Source: Phenylobacterium sp.
Lineage (GTDB): Bacteria; Pseudomonadota; Alphaproteobacteria; Caulobacterales; Caulobacteraceae
Direction of reading: 5' to 3'
Assembly: GCF_004799515.1 (NCBI RefSeq)
Contig: NZ_SSMX01000026.1
Coordinates: forward strand, 434,001 to 498,000
DNA: 64,000 bases
The notes under the pieces were generated by a model. That model was given only the letters and a program-made list of their open reading frames with translations, was not told where the DNA came from and searched no databases. Positions 8,898 through 17,458 of this stretch are shown one piece after another (position 1 is the first letter of the stretch; each line of letters starts with the position of its first letter). Made by a program: the position numbers and the translations under genes.

Positions 8898-9653
8898 ATG
8901 ACGAACAACCCATCCTTGCCGGGTGGCCGAACCGGTAGTGTGCTGGTCGCCGGCGTCGGCTCGGTCAATGGCCTGGGCGCTGCCATCGCGCGGCGCTTCG
9001 GGCGCGAGGGTTTCCCGGTCTTGATCGCCGGGCGCAACGCCGAGAAGCTGCAGGCGACCGAGGCGGCCTTGCTCGGGGAGGGCTACCGGGTGTCCGGCAC
9101 GGTCGGCGACGTCTCGCTGGCGGACGACGCGGCGCAGTTCGTGGCGGAAGCCCAGAAACTCGCGCCCTTGGCGGTGGCGGTCCACAACGCCGGCAGCAAC
9201 CGTCCATCGCCGTTCCTGAAGCTCACCGAGGCCGAGTTCGAGGCCCATTGGCGCGAGCACGCGCTGGGTGGCTTCCAGTTGGCGCAGGCCGCCCTGCCGG
9301 CGCTGCTGGCCCGCGGCGAGGGCAGCCTCTTGTTCACCGGCGCCAGCGGCAGCCTGCGCGGCAAGGCGAATTTCGCGCCGTTCGCCGCCGCCAAGGCGGC
9401 GCTGCGGAACCTGGCCCAAAGCCTGGCGCGCGAGTTCGGGCCGCAGGGCATCCATGTGGGTCACGTGGTGATCGACGGTGGCATTGAGGGTGAACGGCTG
9501 CTCAGCCGGCTGCCGCAGCTGAAGGACCAGCGCGGTCCGGACGGCCTGCTCAACATCGACGCGATCGCCGAGGCCTATTGGGTCCTGCACCAACAGCACC
9601 GCAGCGCCTGGACGCTGGAGCTGGACCTGCGGCCCTGGGCGGAGACATTCTAG
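8898..9653 (+). CDS. SDR-family oxidoreductase lacking the catalytic tyrosine
   Basis: Short-chain dehydrogenase/reductase with a Rossmann fold. The cofactor motif is a variant (VAGVGSVNGLGAAIARRFG, near residues 17-35), NAG is present (HNAGSNRPSP), and the catalytic Ser lies in FTGASGSLRGK. The YxxxK motif is changed to F-A-A-A-K (FAPFAAAKAAL), so the proton-donating tyrosine is phenylalanine. A group of bacterial SDRs with the same change ends with a VVIDGGI-type segment, as seen here. Activity as a classical dehydrogenase is doubtful. It follows the CmcJ-like gene in the same operon, and a purine-rich GGGGGAAAG precedes the ATG. Confidence 0.8.
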   Translation: MTNNPSLPGGRTGSVLVAGVGSVNGLGAAIARRFGREGFPVLIAGRNAEKLQATEAALLGEGYRVSGTVGDVSLADDAAQFVAEAQKLAPLAVAVHNAGSNRPSPFLKLTEAEFEAHWREHALGGFQLAQAALPALLARGEGSLLFTGASGSLRGKANFAPFAAAKAALRNLAQSLAREFGPQGIHVGHVVIDGGIEGERLLSRLPQLKDQRGPDGLLNIDAIAEAYWVLHQQHRSAWTLELDLRPWAETF

Positions 9654-9663
9654 ATCGTCTGGA

Positions 9664-9837
9664 TCAGCGCCGTTCGGGCCGAGGCTTGGCGGTGAATGCG
9701 CGCGCCTCCCCGGCCGATCGGGCAAGCTGCGGTCCACGGCCATAGACCACCAGCGTCACCGCCCCCAGCAGGTCCGGTTCCAGGAGCCGCAGGTCGAGCG
9801 GCGTGAGGTCTCGTGCAGGATTGCCCGGAAGGGTCAT
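9664..9837 (-). CDS. Possible small ORF downstream of the dioxygenase (57 aa)
   Basis: An ATG-initiated frame of 57 codons follows the stop of the AtsK/TauD-like gene by 17 bp and runs on the same strand to a TGA at 9664-9666. The product begins MTLPGNPARDLTPLDLR and has a short hydrophobic stretch (LLGAVTLVVYG). I recognise no family. The position directly after an operon gene and codon use typical of the neighbourhood make it possible, but a GC-rich stretch of this size can be open by chance. Confidence 0.25.
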   Translation of the reverse strand: MTLPGNPARDLTPLDLRLLEPDLLGAVTLVVYGRGPQLARSAGEARAFTAKPRPERR

Positions 9838-9854
9838 GGCGTTCGCGTTGCCGA

Positions 9855-10766
9855 TCAGTTTGCCGGCGCGGGCGAGATCGCCCGGCTGGAGCGGCCGTCG
9901 ATGGACAGCGGCACATCGCCTGCAAGCGTCACGCGGCGCATGATCCGGCGCTGATCGCCGTAGTCGTTGATGGCGTAATGCTGGGTGGCGCGGTTGTCCC
10001 AGATGGCCACATCGCCCTCAGCCCACCGCCAGCGGACGGTATTCTCAAGCTGGGTGACGTGGGCCTGCAGGGTCTCGTAGATCCGCCGCGAGTCCGCCAT
10101 ATCGAAGCCCTTCAGGGACTTCAGGAACTGGCCAAGCACCAGGGTCCGCTCGCCGGTCTCGGGATGGACGCGGACGACCGGATGCTCGGTTTCGTAGACG
10201 GTCGAGGCGAAGACCTCGCGGTGGCGAGCGACGTCCTCCGGCCGTGCGTTCGGCTTGGCCGCGGCATAGTCGTAGGCGTTGGTATGGATCGCCCAGGCGC
10301 TGTCGGCGAGCGCGCGCAAGGCTTCAGGCAAACGCTTGTAGGCTTCCGCCGTGTTGGCCCAGACCGTGTCGCCGCCGGACTGCGTCGATTGCACGGCCCG
10401 CAGGATCGAGGCCTTGGGGTAGGCCGGCAGGAAGGTGATGTCGGTGTGCCAGGCGTTGGCGCGACCGCCGCCATGGATGGAGTCCAGTTCAAGGAGGGAC
10501 TTGCTCCCCTTGCGGACCGGGACGGTCGGATGCGGCAGGAGCTCGCCCAGCCGCGCGGCGAAGGCCTCGTGGGCGTCGTCGTCGAGATGCTGCTGGCCGT
10601 GGAAGAACAGCACCTTGTGGCGATAGAGCGCCGCCTCGATCGCGCCGATGTCGGCGTCGGGCAGATCGGCCGAGAGGGTCAATCCCGCAATCTCGGCGCC
10701 GACGCGGCCGGCGACGGGACGAATGTCGAGCCGGGTGGTGAGGTCCAGATGTCCGTCGGCGCTCAT
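9855..10766 (-). CDS. Fe(II)/2-oxoglutarate-dependent dioxygenase, AtsK/TauD type
   Basis: TauD/TfdA-family oxygenase that releases sulfite or sulfate from organosulfur compounds with succinate and CO2 as by-products. The facial triad is present: His107 and Asp109 in WHTDITF and a distal histidine near 263 (ATQHYAINDYGDQRR), with the 2OG-binding arginines following. The text around the first motif (GGRANAWHTDITFLPAYPKASILRA) resembles alkylsulfatase AtsK more than taurine dioxygenase. Length 303 is normal. The start overlaps the stop of the NtrC-like regulator by 4 bp, so the two are translationally coupled. The substrate class is inferred from family and neighbours. Confidence 0.85.
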   Translation of the reverse strand: MSADGHLDLTTRLDIRPVAGRVGAEIAGLTLSADLPDADIGAIEAALYRHKVLFFHGQQHLDDDAHEAFAARLGELLPHPTVPVRKGSKSLLELDSIHGGGRANAWHTDITFLPAYPKASILRAVQSTQSGGDTVWANTAEAYKRLPEALRALADSAWAIHTNAYDYAAAKPNARPEDVARHREVFASTVYETEHPVVRVHPETGERTLVLGQFLKSLKGFDMADSRRIYETLQAHVTQLENTVRWRWAEGDVAIWDNRATQHYAINDYGDQRRIMRRVTLAGDVPLSIDGRSSRAISPAPAN

Positions 10767-12187
10767 GACTGAATCTCCTCGAGGGCGTGGTGTTCGATCT
10801 TCTTGCTGAGCGAGGCGCGGCTGATGCCGAGCAGGGCCGCGGCGCGGGACTTGTTCCCGCGGGTGGCGAGCAGGGTCGCCTTCAGCAGGGGCGCCTCGAC
10901 GGCGCGGGTGATGTGGTCGTGCAGGCCGGGCCGGCCGTCGGCGGCGGCCTCGGCGAAGTAGGTCGAGACGGCCTGTTCGACCGCGAGGGCGAGCCGATCC
11001 GGGTGATCGGCGCCGCTCTCGCCCGCCGGTGATCGGGCCGAGCGACCCCTCGCCGCCAGTTGTTCCTCGACGATGTCGGCGCAGATGTTGGCGTGTGGAT
11101 AGAGGGCCTGAATGCGTCGGATCAGGTTCTCAAGCTCACGCACATTGCCCGGCCAATCGTGGGCGCGCAGGCGCTGCAACGCTAAGGGGTCCAGATGCTG
11201 TGCGGCCACACCCGGTACGGTTCCGCGATGGAGGAAGGCGTTGGCGAGGTCCGGCACGTCCTCTGGCCTCGACCGCAGGGACGGGACCGCCAGGGTGGCG
11301 ACGCCGAGGCGATAGTAGAGGTCTTCGCGGAACTCGCCGCGATCCACGCGCGCGCAAAGGTCGTCCGGTCCAGACGCGACGAGGCGGACATCAGCGGCCG
11401 CGCCGACCGACGCAGGCTCCCGGTCGAGGCCGGTCTCGTTGAGCACCCGCATCAGCCGCGCCTGCGCTTCAGCGGAGAGATCGCCGACGGCATGCAGGTA
11501 GAGCGTGCCGCCGCGCGCCAGTTCGATGAGTCCTTCGACCTGCTGCCAACCCAGCAACCGGTCGGCGATGTCCGGTCCGGAGAGCGAGACGAGGTTCAGG
11601 GCCGCGAAGGCCCGACCGCGCCGCGGGCCCAGGTCGTGCAGGCAGCGGGCGATCAGCGCCTTGCCGACCCCGGTTTCGCCGGTGATCAGCACCGGCAGCG
11701 TCGACTGCACGAGGCGTGCGGCTGTGCGGTAAAGCGCCTGCATCGCCGCAGACCGGCCGATCAGCGGCAGGCGATTGTCCTTCGCCGCCTGGGCGACCGC
11801 GGCGCTCAGATGCCGGCCTCTGGGCAGCGTTATGGCCCGGCGGATCGCGGCGACCAGGTCTTCGGCCTGGTAGGGCTTGGGCAAGGTCTCGAAGGAGCCG
11901 CTGAGGATCGCCTGCGCCGAGGCGCGAAGGTTCGCCTCGCGGATGGTCGTGACGATCGGCAGCCTTGGGTGTCGTCGCCGCAAGGTCTGGGCGACCTCGT
12001 GGCCAGGATCCGTCGGGCTCGCCAGGTCGACGACCACAACGGCGTCGGCGACGTCCTCGGAGGTCCAGCGCAGCAGGGTTTCCGCCTCGCCGGCGAACCG
12101 CACCTGCCAACCCTCGACCGCGAAGCGTTTGGCCAGGCTGTGGCGGATCGTCATGTCGTTTTCGGAGATCAGCACCCGGGCGGTCAT
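10763..12187 (-). CDS. NtrC-like response regulator with degenerate Walker B and no GAFTGA loop
   Basis: Three-part regulator: receiver (residues 1 to about 115), AAA+ domain (about 140-370) and a Fis-type HTH (about 430-470, RGNKSRAAALLGISRASLSKK). The receiver keeps the phospho-acceptor Asp54 and Lys104, but the acidic pocket at the start reads SEND. Walker A is intact (GETGVGKA, 170-177). The sigma-54-contact GAFTGA segment is absent: LLGWQQ runs straight into VEGLIELARGG. Walker B reads GGTLYLHAVGDL, so the DE pair is His-Ala. It should not remodel sigma-54 holoenzyme and may act as a sigma-70-type regulator, as NtrC of Rhodobacter capsulatus does. It overlaps genes on both sides by 4 bp. 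Confidence 0.8.
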   Translation of the reverse strand: MTARVLISENDMTIRHSLAKRFAVEGWQVRFAGEAETLLRWTSEDVADAVVVVDLASPTDPGHEVAQTLRRRHPRLPIVTTIREANLRASAQAILSGSFETLPKPYQAEDLVAAIRRAITLPRGRHLSAAVAQAAKDNRLPLIGRSAAMQALYRTAARLVQSTLPVLITGETGVGKALIARCLHDLGPRRGRAFAALNLVSLSGPDIADRLLGWQQVEGLIELARGGTLYLHAVGDLSAEAQARLMRVLNETGLDREPASVGAAADVRLVASGPDDLCARVDRGEFREDLYYRLGVATLAVPSLRSRPEDVPDLANAFLHRGTVPGVAAQHLDPLALQRLRAHDWPGNVRELENLIRRIQALYPHANICADIVEEQLAARGRSARSPAGESGADHPDRLALAVEQAVSTYFAEAAADGRPGLHDHITRAVEAPLLKATLLATRGNKSRAAALLGISRASLSKKIEHHALEEIQS

Positions 12188-12816
12188 GGCTTGCTCCGAG
12201 GCTCAAGGTTCGACTGGCCGATGCGCGCGAAGACCGCCGGTGAGGGCAGGGGCAACGGCGGCCCGGGCGGATACCAGTAGGCGGCGTGACAGGCCTCGCA
12301 GGCCGCATCCATCGCCGCGCCGGCGGTCAGCAAGGCTGCCGGGTCTCGCCGGTCCGCCGCCGCGCGGGCGTCTGACGCGGCGGCGCGGAGCCGCTCGGCG
12401 GCGGCGGCGAAACGCGGCGGGTCGTCGGCGATGGCCTGGGTGATCTGGGCCGCGGTGCGGATGCCGGGGGTCGACGCGTCGGCCAACCGGCCGTGACCGT
12501 CGCCACCAACCTGGCGCGTCTCACCGAGCGTGGCCGCGCCCTCAGTCAACCGATCGGCCATGGCCGCGACTGTCGCCCAGCCTTCCGGCGTTGTCGGTTG
12601 CCGATGGACCTCGCCGCCGGGTGTCCGGACCGTCGCGACCGCGCACCAGAGCTGGTCGGCGTTGGGGTCGATGACGCCGTCCATCAACGCCTGGACGGTC
12701 GCCGGCGCCGCCTGAGGCGCGGGCCTCTTCTCGGTGCGCGGATGGCACGCGCAAAGGCCGGTGAGAGCCAGCAAGGCGAGCCCGATCCGCCACTGGCTGC
12801 GCGCTATGCCGCTCAT
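12184..12816 (-). CDS. Lipoprotein with a c-type haem motif
   Basis: Predicted exported lipoprotein of 210 residues. The N-terminal signal contains GLALLALTGLCAC, with Cys24 as the likely lipidated residue (LCAC). A helical region with repeated ATG/AAAERLRAAA text follows, and a single haem site CEACH lies near the C-terminus (AMDAACEACHAAYWYP). A haem motif close to the C-terminus of an alpha-helical protein resembles cytochrome c-prime type folds. It sits in a four-gene operon with two secreted proteins of unknown function and the NtrC-like regulator; both ends overlap neighbours by 4 bp. The electron partner is not identifiable. Confidence 0.65.
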   Translation of the reverse strand: MSGIARSQWRIGLALLALTGLCACHPRTEKRPAPQAAPATVQALMDGVIDPNADQLWCAVATVRTPGGEVHRQPTTPEGWATVAAMADRLTEGAATLGETRQVGGDGHGRLADASTPGIRTAAQITQAIADDPPRFAAAAERLRAAASDARAAADRRDPAALLTAGAAMDAACEACHAAYWYPPGPPLPLPSPAVFARIGQSNLEPRSKP

Positions 12817-13730
12817 CGCTTCGGCGTCTCGTAGAATTCAGGCGGCGGCGGATTGTCCGGCAGCCGTTTGGGAATGTCGGCGCCGCGGTTGCCGTCCGCG
12901 CCGATCGCACCGGGCCCCGGGCCGATATGCTTGGCGTCGACGTTGTTCTCCGCGCAGGAATATTCCGTCAGGCCCTCGCCGAGCTCGCCCAGCACCCAGG
13001 TGCGGCTGAAGGTGAAGGGCCGGGTGTAGAATTTCTTGTCATCCACCAAGAGTTCGAGGTGGATGTGGGCGGCGTCCGGCCGGGTCCAGCGCTCGACCGC
13101 GTGCATGGCGTCGCTCTGCGGGTCGGCGTTCTCGTCGAGCCAGATCTTCTCGTCCTTGAAGCCCACGGTATCGATGATCAGGGTGTCACCCTGCCACTCG
13201 CCGACGGGATTGCCGAAGAACCGTGGCTCCGGATCCGGTTCGTGCTTGCGGCCATCGACCGGAATGAAGCGGTGGGTCGAATAAAGGTAGAGGAAGGCGA
13301 TGCGCCTGGGGGTCTGCAGCACCTCGAAGGGCAGGCCGCTGGCGTCATGGCGGGGGATGCCGCCCAGGATGCACAGCGCTTCCGGGTCGATGGTCTCGGT
13401 GCGGTTGTGCTTCAGCGCCGCCTCGCCGGCCGGCGTCAGCGGCAGCTTGAAGCCCGGCAGGTCCTTGCCGATGTTCCCGCCTGGCTTGCCGGGTTCGCGC
13501 AGGGGCTTCCAGTAGCCGGTGAGGTCCGGATGGCCGGCGGCGTCGCGCGGGGCGGCGCGCGCGGGACCGGTCGGCTCCGTGCCTTGCAGGGTCGCGCCAT
13601 CGCCCTCGACCTCCACCGACTTGGCGTGCGGTGGGGCAGGCTGCGCGAGGGCGCCGGCGGCGATCAGCAGGGCCGCGGCAACGCCCGATGCGCGCGAAAC
13701 GAGGTTCGCCGTCGATCTCCCGCGCGACAT
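12813..13730 (-). CDS. Secreted protein of unknown function, paralogous in layout to 5640-6605
   Basis: Exported protein of 305 residues; the signal peptide ends near residue 29 (AAGALAQP). It contains DLTGYWKPL, a block CILGGIPRHDASGLPFEVLQTP, and the core W-GDTLIIDT-GF (EWQGDTLIIDTVGFKDEKIWLD) followed by ERWTRPDAAHIHLELLVDD and YSCAENN. Comparable blocks occur in the product of 5640-6605, so the two are probably paralogues of one secreted family, often found beside DUF6152 proteins such as the next gene. It overlaps the lipoprotein gene by 4 bp and abuts the DUF6152 gene. No enzyme motif is recognised. Confidence 0.65.
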   Translation of the reverse strand: MSRGRSTANLVSRASGVAAALLIAAGALAQPAPPHAKSVEVEGDGATLQGTEPTGPARAAPRDAAGHPDLTGYWKPLREPGKPGGNIGKDLPGFKLPLTPAGEAALKHNRTETIDPEALCILGGIPRHDASGLPFEVLQTPRRIAFLYLYSTHRFIPVDGRKHEPDPEPRFFGNPVGEWQGDTLIIDTVGFKDEKIWLDENADPQSDAMHAVERWTRPDAAHIHLELLVDDKKFYTRPFTFSRTWVLGELGEGLTEYSCAENNVDAKHIGPGPGAIGADGNRGADIPKRLPDNPPPPEFYETPKR

Positions 13731-14173
13731 CAGCGGGGCGGTCCGGCCTGGCCATCACCAGGCCCGCCGTCGCCTGGGGTGCCGCCGTAGATGCTGCGGC
13801 CGTCCGGCAGGGTGACGCGACGCGCGTCGACGAGATGTGAGCCATCGCGCGCCAGGTAACCGTCGACCACCAGGGTGTCGCCGACCTTCACGTCGCCCTT
13901 CTTCCAGCCGTGCTGGGAGAGCGCGCCTGGGCCGCCGCCCTCGCAAGCCCAGTTCACCACGGTCCCGTCCTTCCGTAGGACGTCGAGGTAGAAATAGGAG
14001 TGGGGGTTCTGGAACTCGACCTTGGTGATCTTGCCGACCAGCCGGACGGGCTTGTCGCCGTCGAACTCCGCCGAGAAGGAATGGTGCGCGAAGACCGGTG
14101 TCGCGCAGGCCAAGGCCAACAGGACTGCTAGGGCCGAGCCGCGTTTCGCCTTTGCGCGCCGAGCCTGCGTCAT
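13730..14173 (-). CDS. DUF6152 family secreted protein
   Basis: Small exported protein of 147 residues with a signal peptide ending PVFAH. The mature start HHSFSAEFD, then G-I-KVEFQNPHSYFYLDV and GDTLVVDGYLARDGSHLVDARRVTLPDGR, are the recognised marks of the DUF6152 family. The role is unknown. The family regularly neighbours the secreted W-GDTL-I-T proteins, as here, where it is the first gene of the operon running left to the dioxygenase. Its upstream gap carries the CCTAT-N6-AATAGG palindrome. Confidence 0.75.
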   Translation of the reverse strand: MTQARRAKAKRGSALAVLLALACATPVFAHHSFSAEFDGDKPVRLVGKITKVEFQNPHSYFYLDVLRKDGTVVNWACEGGGPGALSQHGWKKGDVKVGDTLVVDGYLARDGSHLVDARRVTLPDGRSIYGGTPGDGGPGDGQAGPPR

Positions 14174-14481
14174 GCCGCCATCTCCTCAAGTTCGAGTGAC
14201 CAGGGCGGTGAAGGGGAGGCCGCCCTGGCCGGCGAAGGGGATTTGCGAGAGCCACCTTCAGTTAAAGCCTATCTTTGTAATAGGATTTAACTCCGGTCAG
14301 ATTTTCTGATGGTGCGATTAGTGCGCCGGGTTCGGATTGCGAGGATTGTCTCGCGCAACCGAGCCCGAACCGCCGCTGCCGCCGCGCTTGAGAGATTTTC
14401 TTAAATCCTACCTATCCAATCTGAATTGCGGTCAAGACGCCAAAGTCCTCCCCTGGAGCGTCGCGCAACCAAGGCGGATGC
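14174..14481. other. Divergent intergenic region between the DUF6152 operon and the desaturase
   Basis: AT-richer gap of 308 bp with no credible gene. It holds the palindrome at 14268-14284 and, near 14407-14420, a second element TCCTACCTATCC followed by AATCTGAATTGC. A related half-site (CCTATCC, then GAATTGC) is seen on the opposite strand at 17450-17475. Both divergent operons are likely controlled from here. Confidence 0.6.
14268..14284. promoter_or_regulatory. CCTAT-N6-AATAGG palindrome, second copy
   Basis: CCTATCTTTGTAATAGG, same spacing and same downstream ATTTA as the element at 617-633. It sits about 95 bp upstream of the DUF6152 start and about 200 bp from the desaturase start. 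Candidate operator for the Rrf2 regulator of the cluster. Confidence 0.5.
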
Positions 14482-15405
14482 ATGCAGTCGATCGCGTCGA
14501 GGCGAAACGTGGAGTGGCTGACCGTTGGCTTGGCGGTGGCGGTCTACGGCGGCTGGATGGCCGTGACCCTGCTGCAGGCCCATCTGCCGACGCCCGTGCT
14601 GGCCGTGCTCGGGGGGTGGCTCATCGCCTGGCAGGGCTCCCTCCAGCACGAGATCATCCACGGTCACCCGACCGCCAGCCGCCGCCTGAACGAGGCGCTA
14701 GGCGCCGCGCCCCTGTCGTTGTGGCTGCCGTTCACGGTCTATCGGCGAAGCCACCTGCTGCACCACGCGTGCGAACACCTCGCCCATCCCGACCATGACC
14801 CTGAGGCCCGGTATCTGGGATTGGGGTCCGGATGGCGGCATCGCACGGTGAGGTTCATCGCAGGCCTGCAAGCCACCTTGATCGGGCGGCTGCTGGTCGG
14901 ACCCTTCGTGGAGGTCGCGCGGCTGGGCTGGGATGAGGCGCGGCGCGTGGCCAGGGGCGAGCCTGGCGCGCGGGCAGAGTGGGCGGCGCATGCCGCTGGC
15001 GTTGCGGTGGTGATGACCTGGTTGATCGCTGTCTGCCAGCTGAGCCTGGCGCGCTATCTGCTGTGCTTCGTCTATCCCGGGATCGCGCTGTCGTTGCTGC
15101 GTTCGTTCGCCGAGCACCGCGCCGACGCCACACCCGGCGGGCAGGTCGCGGTGGTGGAGAATGCACCGGTCCTTGGCCTGCTGTTCCTCAACAACAACCT
15201 GCACGCGGCCCACCATGCCTGGCCGACGCTGCCCTGGTGGCGGTTGCCGGCACGGTATCGCATCCACCGTCCGGCGCTGCTCTCTGCGAACGGCGGCCTC
15301 GTCTACGACGGCTATGGCGAGGTTTTCGCGCGCTTCGCCGTGCGTCCCCACCACACCCTGGAGCACCCGGCGTTTGCGCCGCCCACTGGGGAGGCGGCGG
15401 CATGA
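14482..15405 (+). CDS. Fatty-acid desaturase family protein
   Basis: Membrane di-iron desaturase/hydroxylase. The three histidine boxes are complete: HEIIHGH (residues 56-62), HLLHH (91-95) and HAAHH in NNNLHAAHHAWP near residue 240. Hydrophobic helices lie near the start (VGLAVAVYGGWMAVTLL and LAVLGGWLIAW) and around residues 170-200. Length 307 is typical of short bacterial desaturases. The final ATGA overlaps the start of the binding-protein gene, which is an odd pairing: a lipid or small-molecule hydroxylase coupled to a transporter-type protein. The substrate may be an imported compound rather than a phospholipid acyl chain; that is inference. Confidence 0.8.
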   Translation: MQSIASRRNVEWLTVGLAVAVYGGWMAVTLLQAHLPTPVLAVLGGWLIAWQGSLQHEIIHGHPTASRRLNEALGAAPLSLWLPFTVYRRSHLLHHACEHLAHPDHDPEARYLGLGSGWRHRTVRFIAGLQATLIGRLLVGPFVEVARLGWDEARRVARGEPGARAEWAAHAAGVAVVMTWLIAVCQLSLARYLLCFVYPGIALSLLRSFAEHRADATPGGQVAVVENAPVLGLLFLNNNLHAAHHAWPTLPWWRLPARYRIHRPALLSANGGLVYDGYGEVFARFAVRPHHTLEHPAFAPPTGEAAA

Positions 15406-16247
15406 ACGCCCCGGCCCTGAACATCGAGGCGGCGGCGGGCGCGGCCCCGATTGTGGCGCTGCCGATGTACGATTTCCCGGAGCTCCGTGACGCCAACGCG
15501 GCGCTGTGGGATGCCCTGCGCACGCCGCTCCTGGCGCATGGCGTGGCGGCGCCGCTCGACCTCGCGCGGCCGGCGGACCTGGAGGACCTCTGGCGTGACT
15601 CGCAGCTCCTGCTAGCGCAGACCTGCGGCTATCCCTTGATGACCGGTCTGCGCGGCGCTGTGCAGCTGGTGGCGACGCCGCGATATCGCGCGCCGGGGTC
15701 CGAAGGCCCTTTCCATCGCAGCGCGATCATCGTTGCGGCGACCCGCGACGCCGAACGTCTGGTTGAGTTGCGCGGCTCGCGAGCGGCCCTGAACAGCTGG
15801 ACGTCCAACACCGGCATGAACCTGTTGCGCGCCGCGGTGTCAGAAGTCGCCGGCGGGCAGCCGTTCTTCAGCGACGTCAGTGTCACCGGCTCGCACCTGG
15901 CCAGCCTGACCGCCGTCGCCGAGGGCCGCGCCGACCTCGCCGCGATCGACAATGTGACCTACGCCCAGATCTGCCGCCTCTCTCCGGACCTCGCGGCGGG
16001 GGTTCGGAATCTGCAATGGACCGCTTCGACACCCGGGTTGCCGCTGGTGACGAGCGCCGGGACGCCTCCAACCACGCTACGCGCCTTGCGCCGGGCCTTG
16101 CAGGCCACCGTCACCAATCCGGCCCTGGCGGCGGTGCGTCGGGAGCTGTTGATCGATGGGTTCTGCGTGCTGCCGGCCCGCAACTACGGTGAGGTGCTGC
16201 AGTTGGAACACGCCGCGATCGCGCGGGGATATCCCGTCCTGGCGTGA
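15402..16247 (+). CDS. PhnD/SsuA-type substrate-binding protein without signal peptide
   Basis: Type II periplasmic-binding fold of the phosphonate/sulfonate (PhnD-like) group, as judged by QTCGYPLMTGLRG, the hinge region SWTSNTGMNLLR, VTGSHLASLTAVAEGRADLAAIDNVTY and TPGLPLVTS. The N-terminus (MNAPALNIEAAAGAAP) has no signal peptide or lipobox, and no upstream start restores one because the preceding gene overlaps. It may therefore be cytoplasmic, or a sensor-like or enzyme derivative rather than a transport component. The SsuC-like permease at the left edge lies 14 kb away, so any transport partnership is tentative. Confidence 0.7.
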   Translation: MNAPALNIEAAAGAAPIVALPMYDFPELRDANAALWDALRTPLLAHGVAAPLDLARPADLEDLWRDSQLLLAQTCGYPLMTGLRGAVQLVATPRYRAPGSEGPFHRSAIIVAATRDAERLVELRGSRAALNSWTSNTGMNLLRAAVSEVAGGQPFFSDVSVTGSHLASLTAVAEGRADLAAIDNVTYAQICRLSPDLAAGVRNLQWTASTPGLPLVTSAGTPPTTLRALRRALQATVTNPALAAVRRELLIDGFCVLPARNYGEVLQLEHAAIARGYPVLA

Positions 16248-16257
16248 GCCGGGCCGA

Positions 16258-17280
16258 TCAGGTCCCTTCGGCGCCGAGCGCCGTTTCGATGAGGTGCGGG
16301 AAGACTTTCGCGACCTTGCCCAGCAGATAGTCGCCGTAGGTCCCCTCGAAGCTGTGGACGCTGGCGCGGTCCCAGCGCTCGGCGCGGTCGACATCGATGC
16401 GCGCGGTGTCGACGGCTGCGATCGGCAGTGGACGCATCGGCGCCTGGAAATCCGGGTCGAAGAACAGCGGAAACGATAGCCGGTCCTGGCCGCTGACATT
16501 GCGCACCCGGTGCGGTGTCGACCTGAAGCGGCCGCCGCTCAATCGTTCCAGCATGTCGCCGATGTTGCAGACCAGCGCACCCTCGATCGGCGGCGCCTCG
16601 ATCCAGCCGCCCGGCGTCTTGACCTGCAGGCCGCCGTGGCGGTCCTGGGCGAGCAGGGTCAGCAGGCCGTAGTCGGTGTGCTCGGCCACGCCCCAGCTCT
16701 CGCGCCAGTCGACCTTCGCCGGACTCCTCGCCGGGTAATGGAAAATGCGGAACAGCACGGTGGGATCGCCGCTGTAGGTCCGCGCGAAGTAGTCCGGCGT
16801 GAGGCCCAGGCTCAGCGAGACACCCTCCATCAGCGCCGCCGCGGCCGCGGTCGCCGCGCGTATGTAGCCGGTCGCCGCCCGTTGCAGGCCCGCCGGCCGC
16901 GCCGACCACAGGTTCGCGCCATGCAGCGGCATGCCGGCCCGGACCCGCGGATGGTCCGCCGCCAGTTCCGTACCCAGGTAGAGGCCTTCCTTTAGGTCGG
17001 GGCGGCCGGACGTCAGCTCGCCGCCGACCGGGAAGTAGCCACGCCAGGCGCGGCCCCCGCGCGACATGGCGATCGCCATCTTCTCGGCCTCGGGCAGGGC
17101 GAAGAAGCGGCGGCTCTCGACCCCCAGGTCGCGCAGGATGTCCGGAGGAATCCGATGGCCGACCAGGTAGAAGAACCCGTGCGCCTCGCAGGCGGCGGCG
17201 ATCTCGGCGGCGACATAGATCCGTTCGTCGGAGCCGTCGAACAACGGCTCCATGTCGATCACCGGCAAGACGTCCGTCAT
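16258..17280 (-). CDS. Isopenicillin-N-synthase-like Fe(II)/2OG dioxygenase
   Basis: Cytoplasmic non-haem iron oxygenase with the N-terminal DIOX_N region ([10 protein letters not shown], then [13 protein letters not shown] and [16 protein letters not shown]) and the C-terminal 2OG-Fe domain. The iron ligands are visible in [14 protein letters not shown] (His and Asp) and STPHRVRN (distal His), and the oxoglutarate-binding RxS is in [12 protein letters not shown]. The ATG at 17280 gives 340 residues, the usual size; an open frame upstream to 17787 has no family support. It diverges from the dipeptidase pseudogene across a gap with the third copy of the palindrome. The substrate is unknown. 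Confidence 0.85.
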   Translation of the reverse strand: MTDVLPVIDMEPLFDGSDERIYVAAEIAAACEAHGFFYLVGHRIPPDILRDLGVESRRFFALPEAEKMAIAMSRGGRAWRGYFPVGGELTSGRPDLKEGLYLGTELAADHPRVRAGMPLHGANLWSARPAGLQRAATGYIRAATAAAAALMEGVSLSLGLTPDYFARTYSGDPTVLFRIFHYPARSPAKVDWRESWGVAEHTDYGLLTLLAQDRHGGLQVKTPGGWIEAPPIEGALVCNIGDMLERLSGGRFRSTPHRVRNVSGQDRLSFPLFFDPDFQAPMRPLPIAAVDTARIDVDRAERWDRASVHSFEGTYGDYLLGKVAKVFPHLIETALGAEGT

Positions 17281-17458
17281 CGATGGGCCCTCTAGAGGTC
17301 GTCTGGAAGGGACCACATCACCTCGTCGATCGGCCGCCCGCCGGTCAAGCGCATTTGGGCCAACTGTGCGGCGCGGTCCCGGGCCCAGAGCGCTGGCCGC
17401 TCCCCGCCGACCTACCGAAGTCGTCTGAAAGCCTACCGAGAGAATCTGGATTGCAATT

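Noticed and set aside
9650..9925. 91-codon minus frame overlapping the end of the dioxygenase
   Set aside because: Out of frame with the dioxygenase across a third of its length and Arg/Pro-rich; a shorter frame at 9664-9837 is the better candidate.
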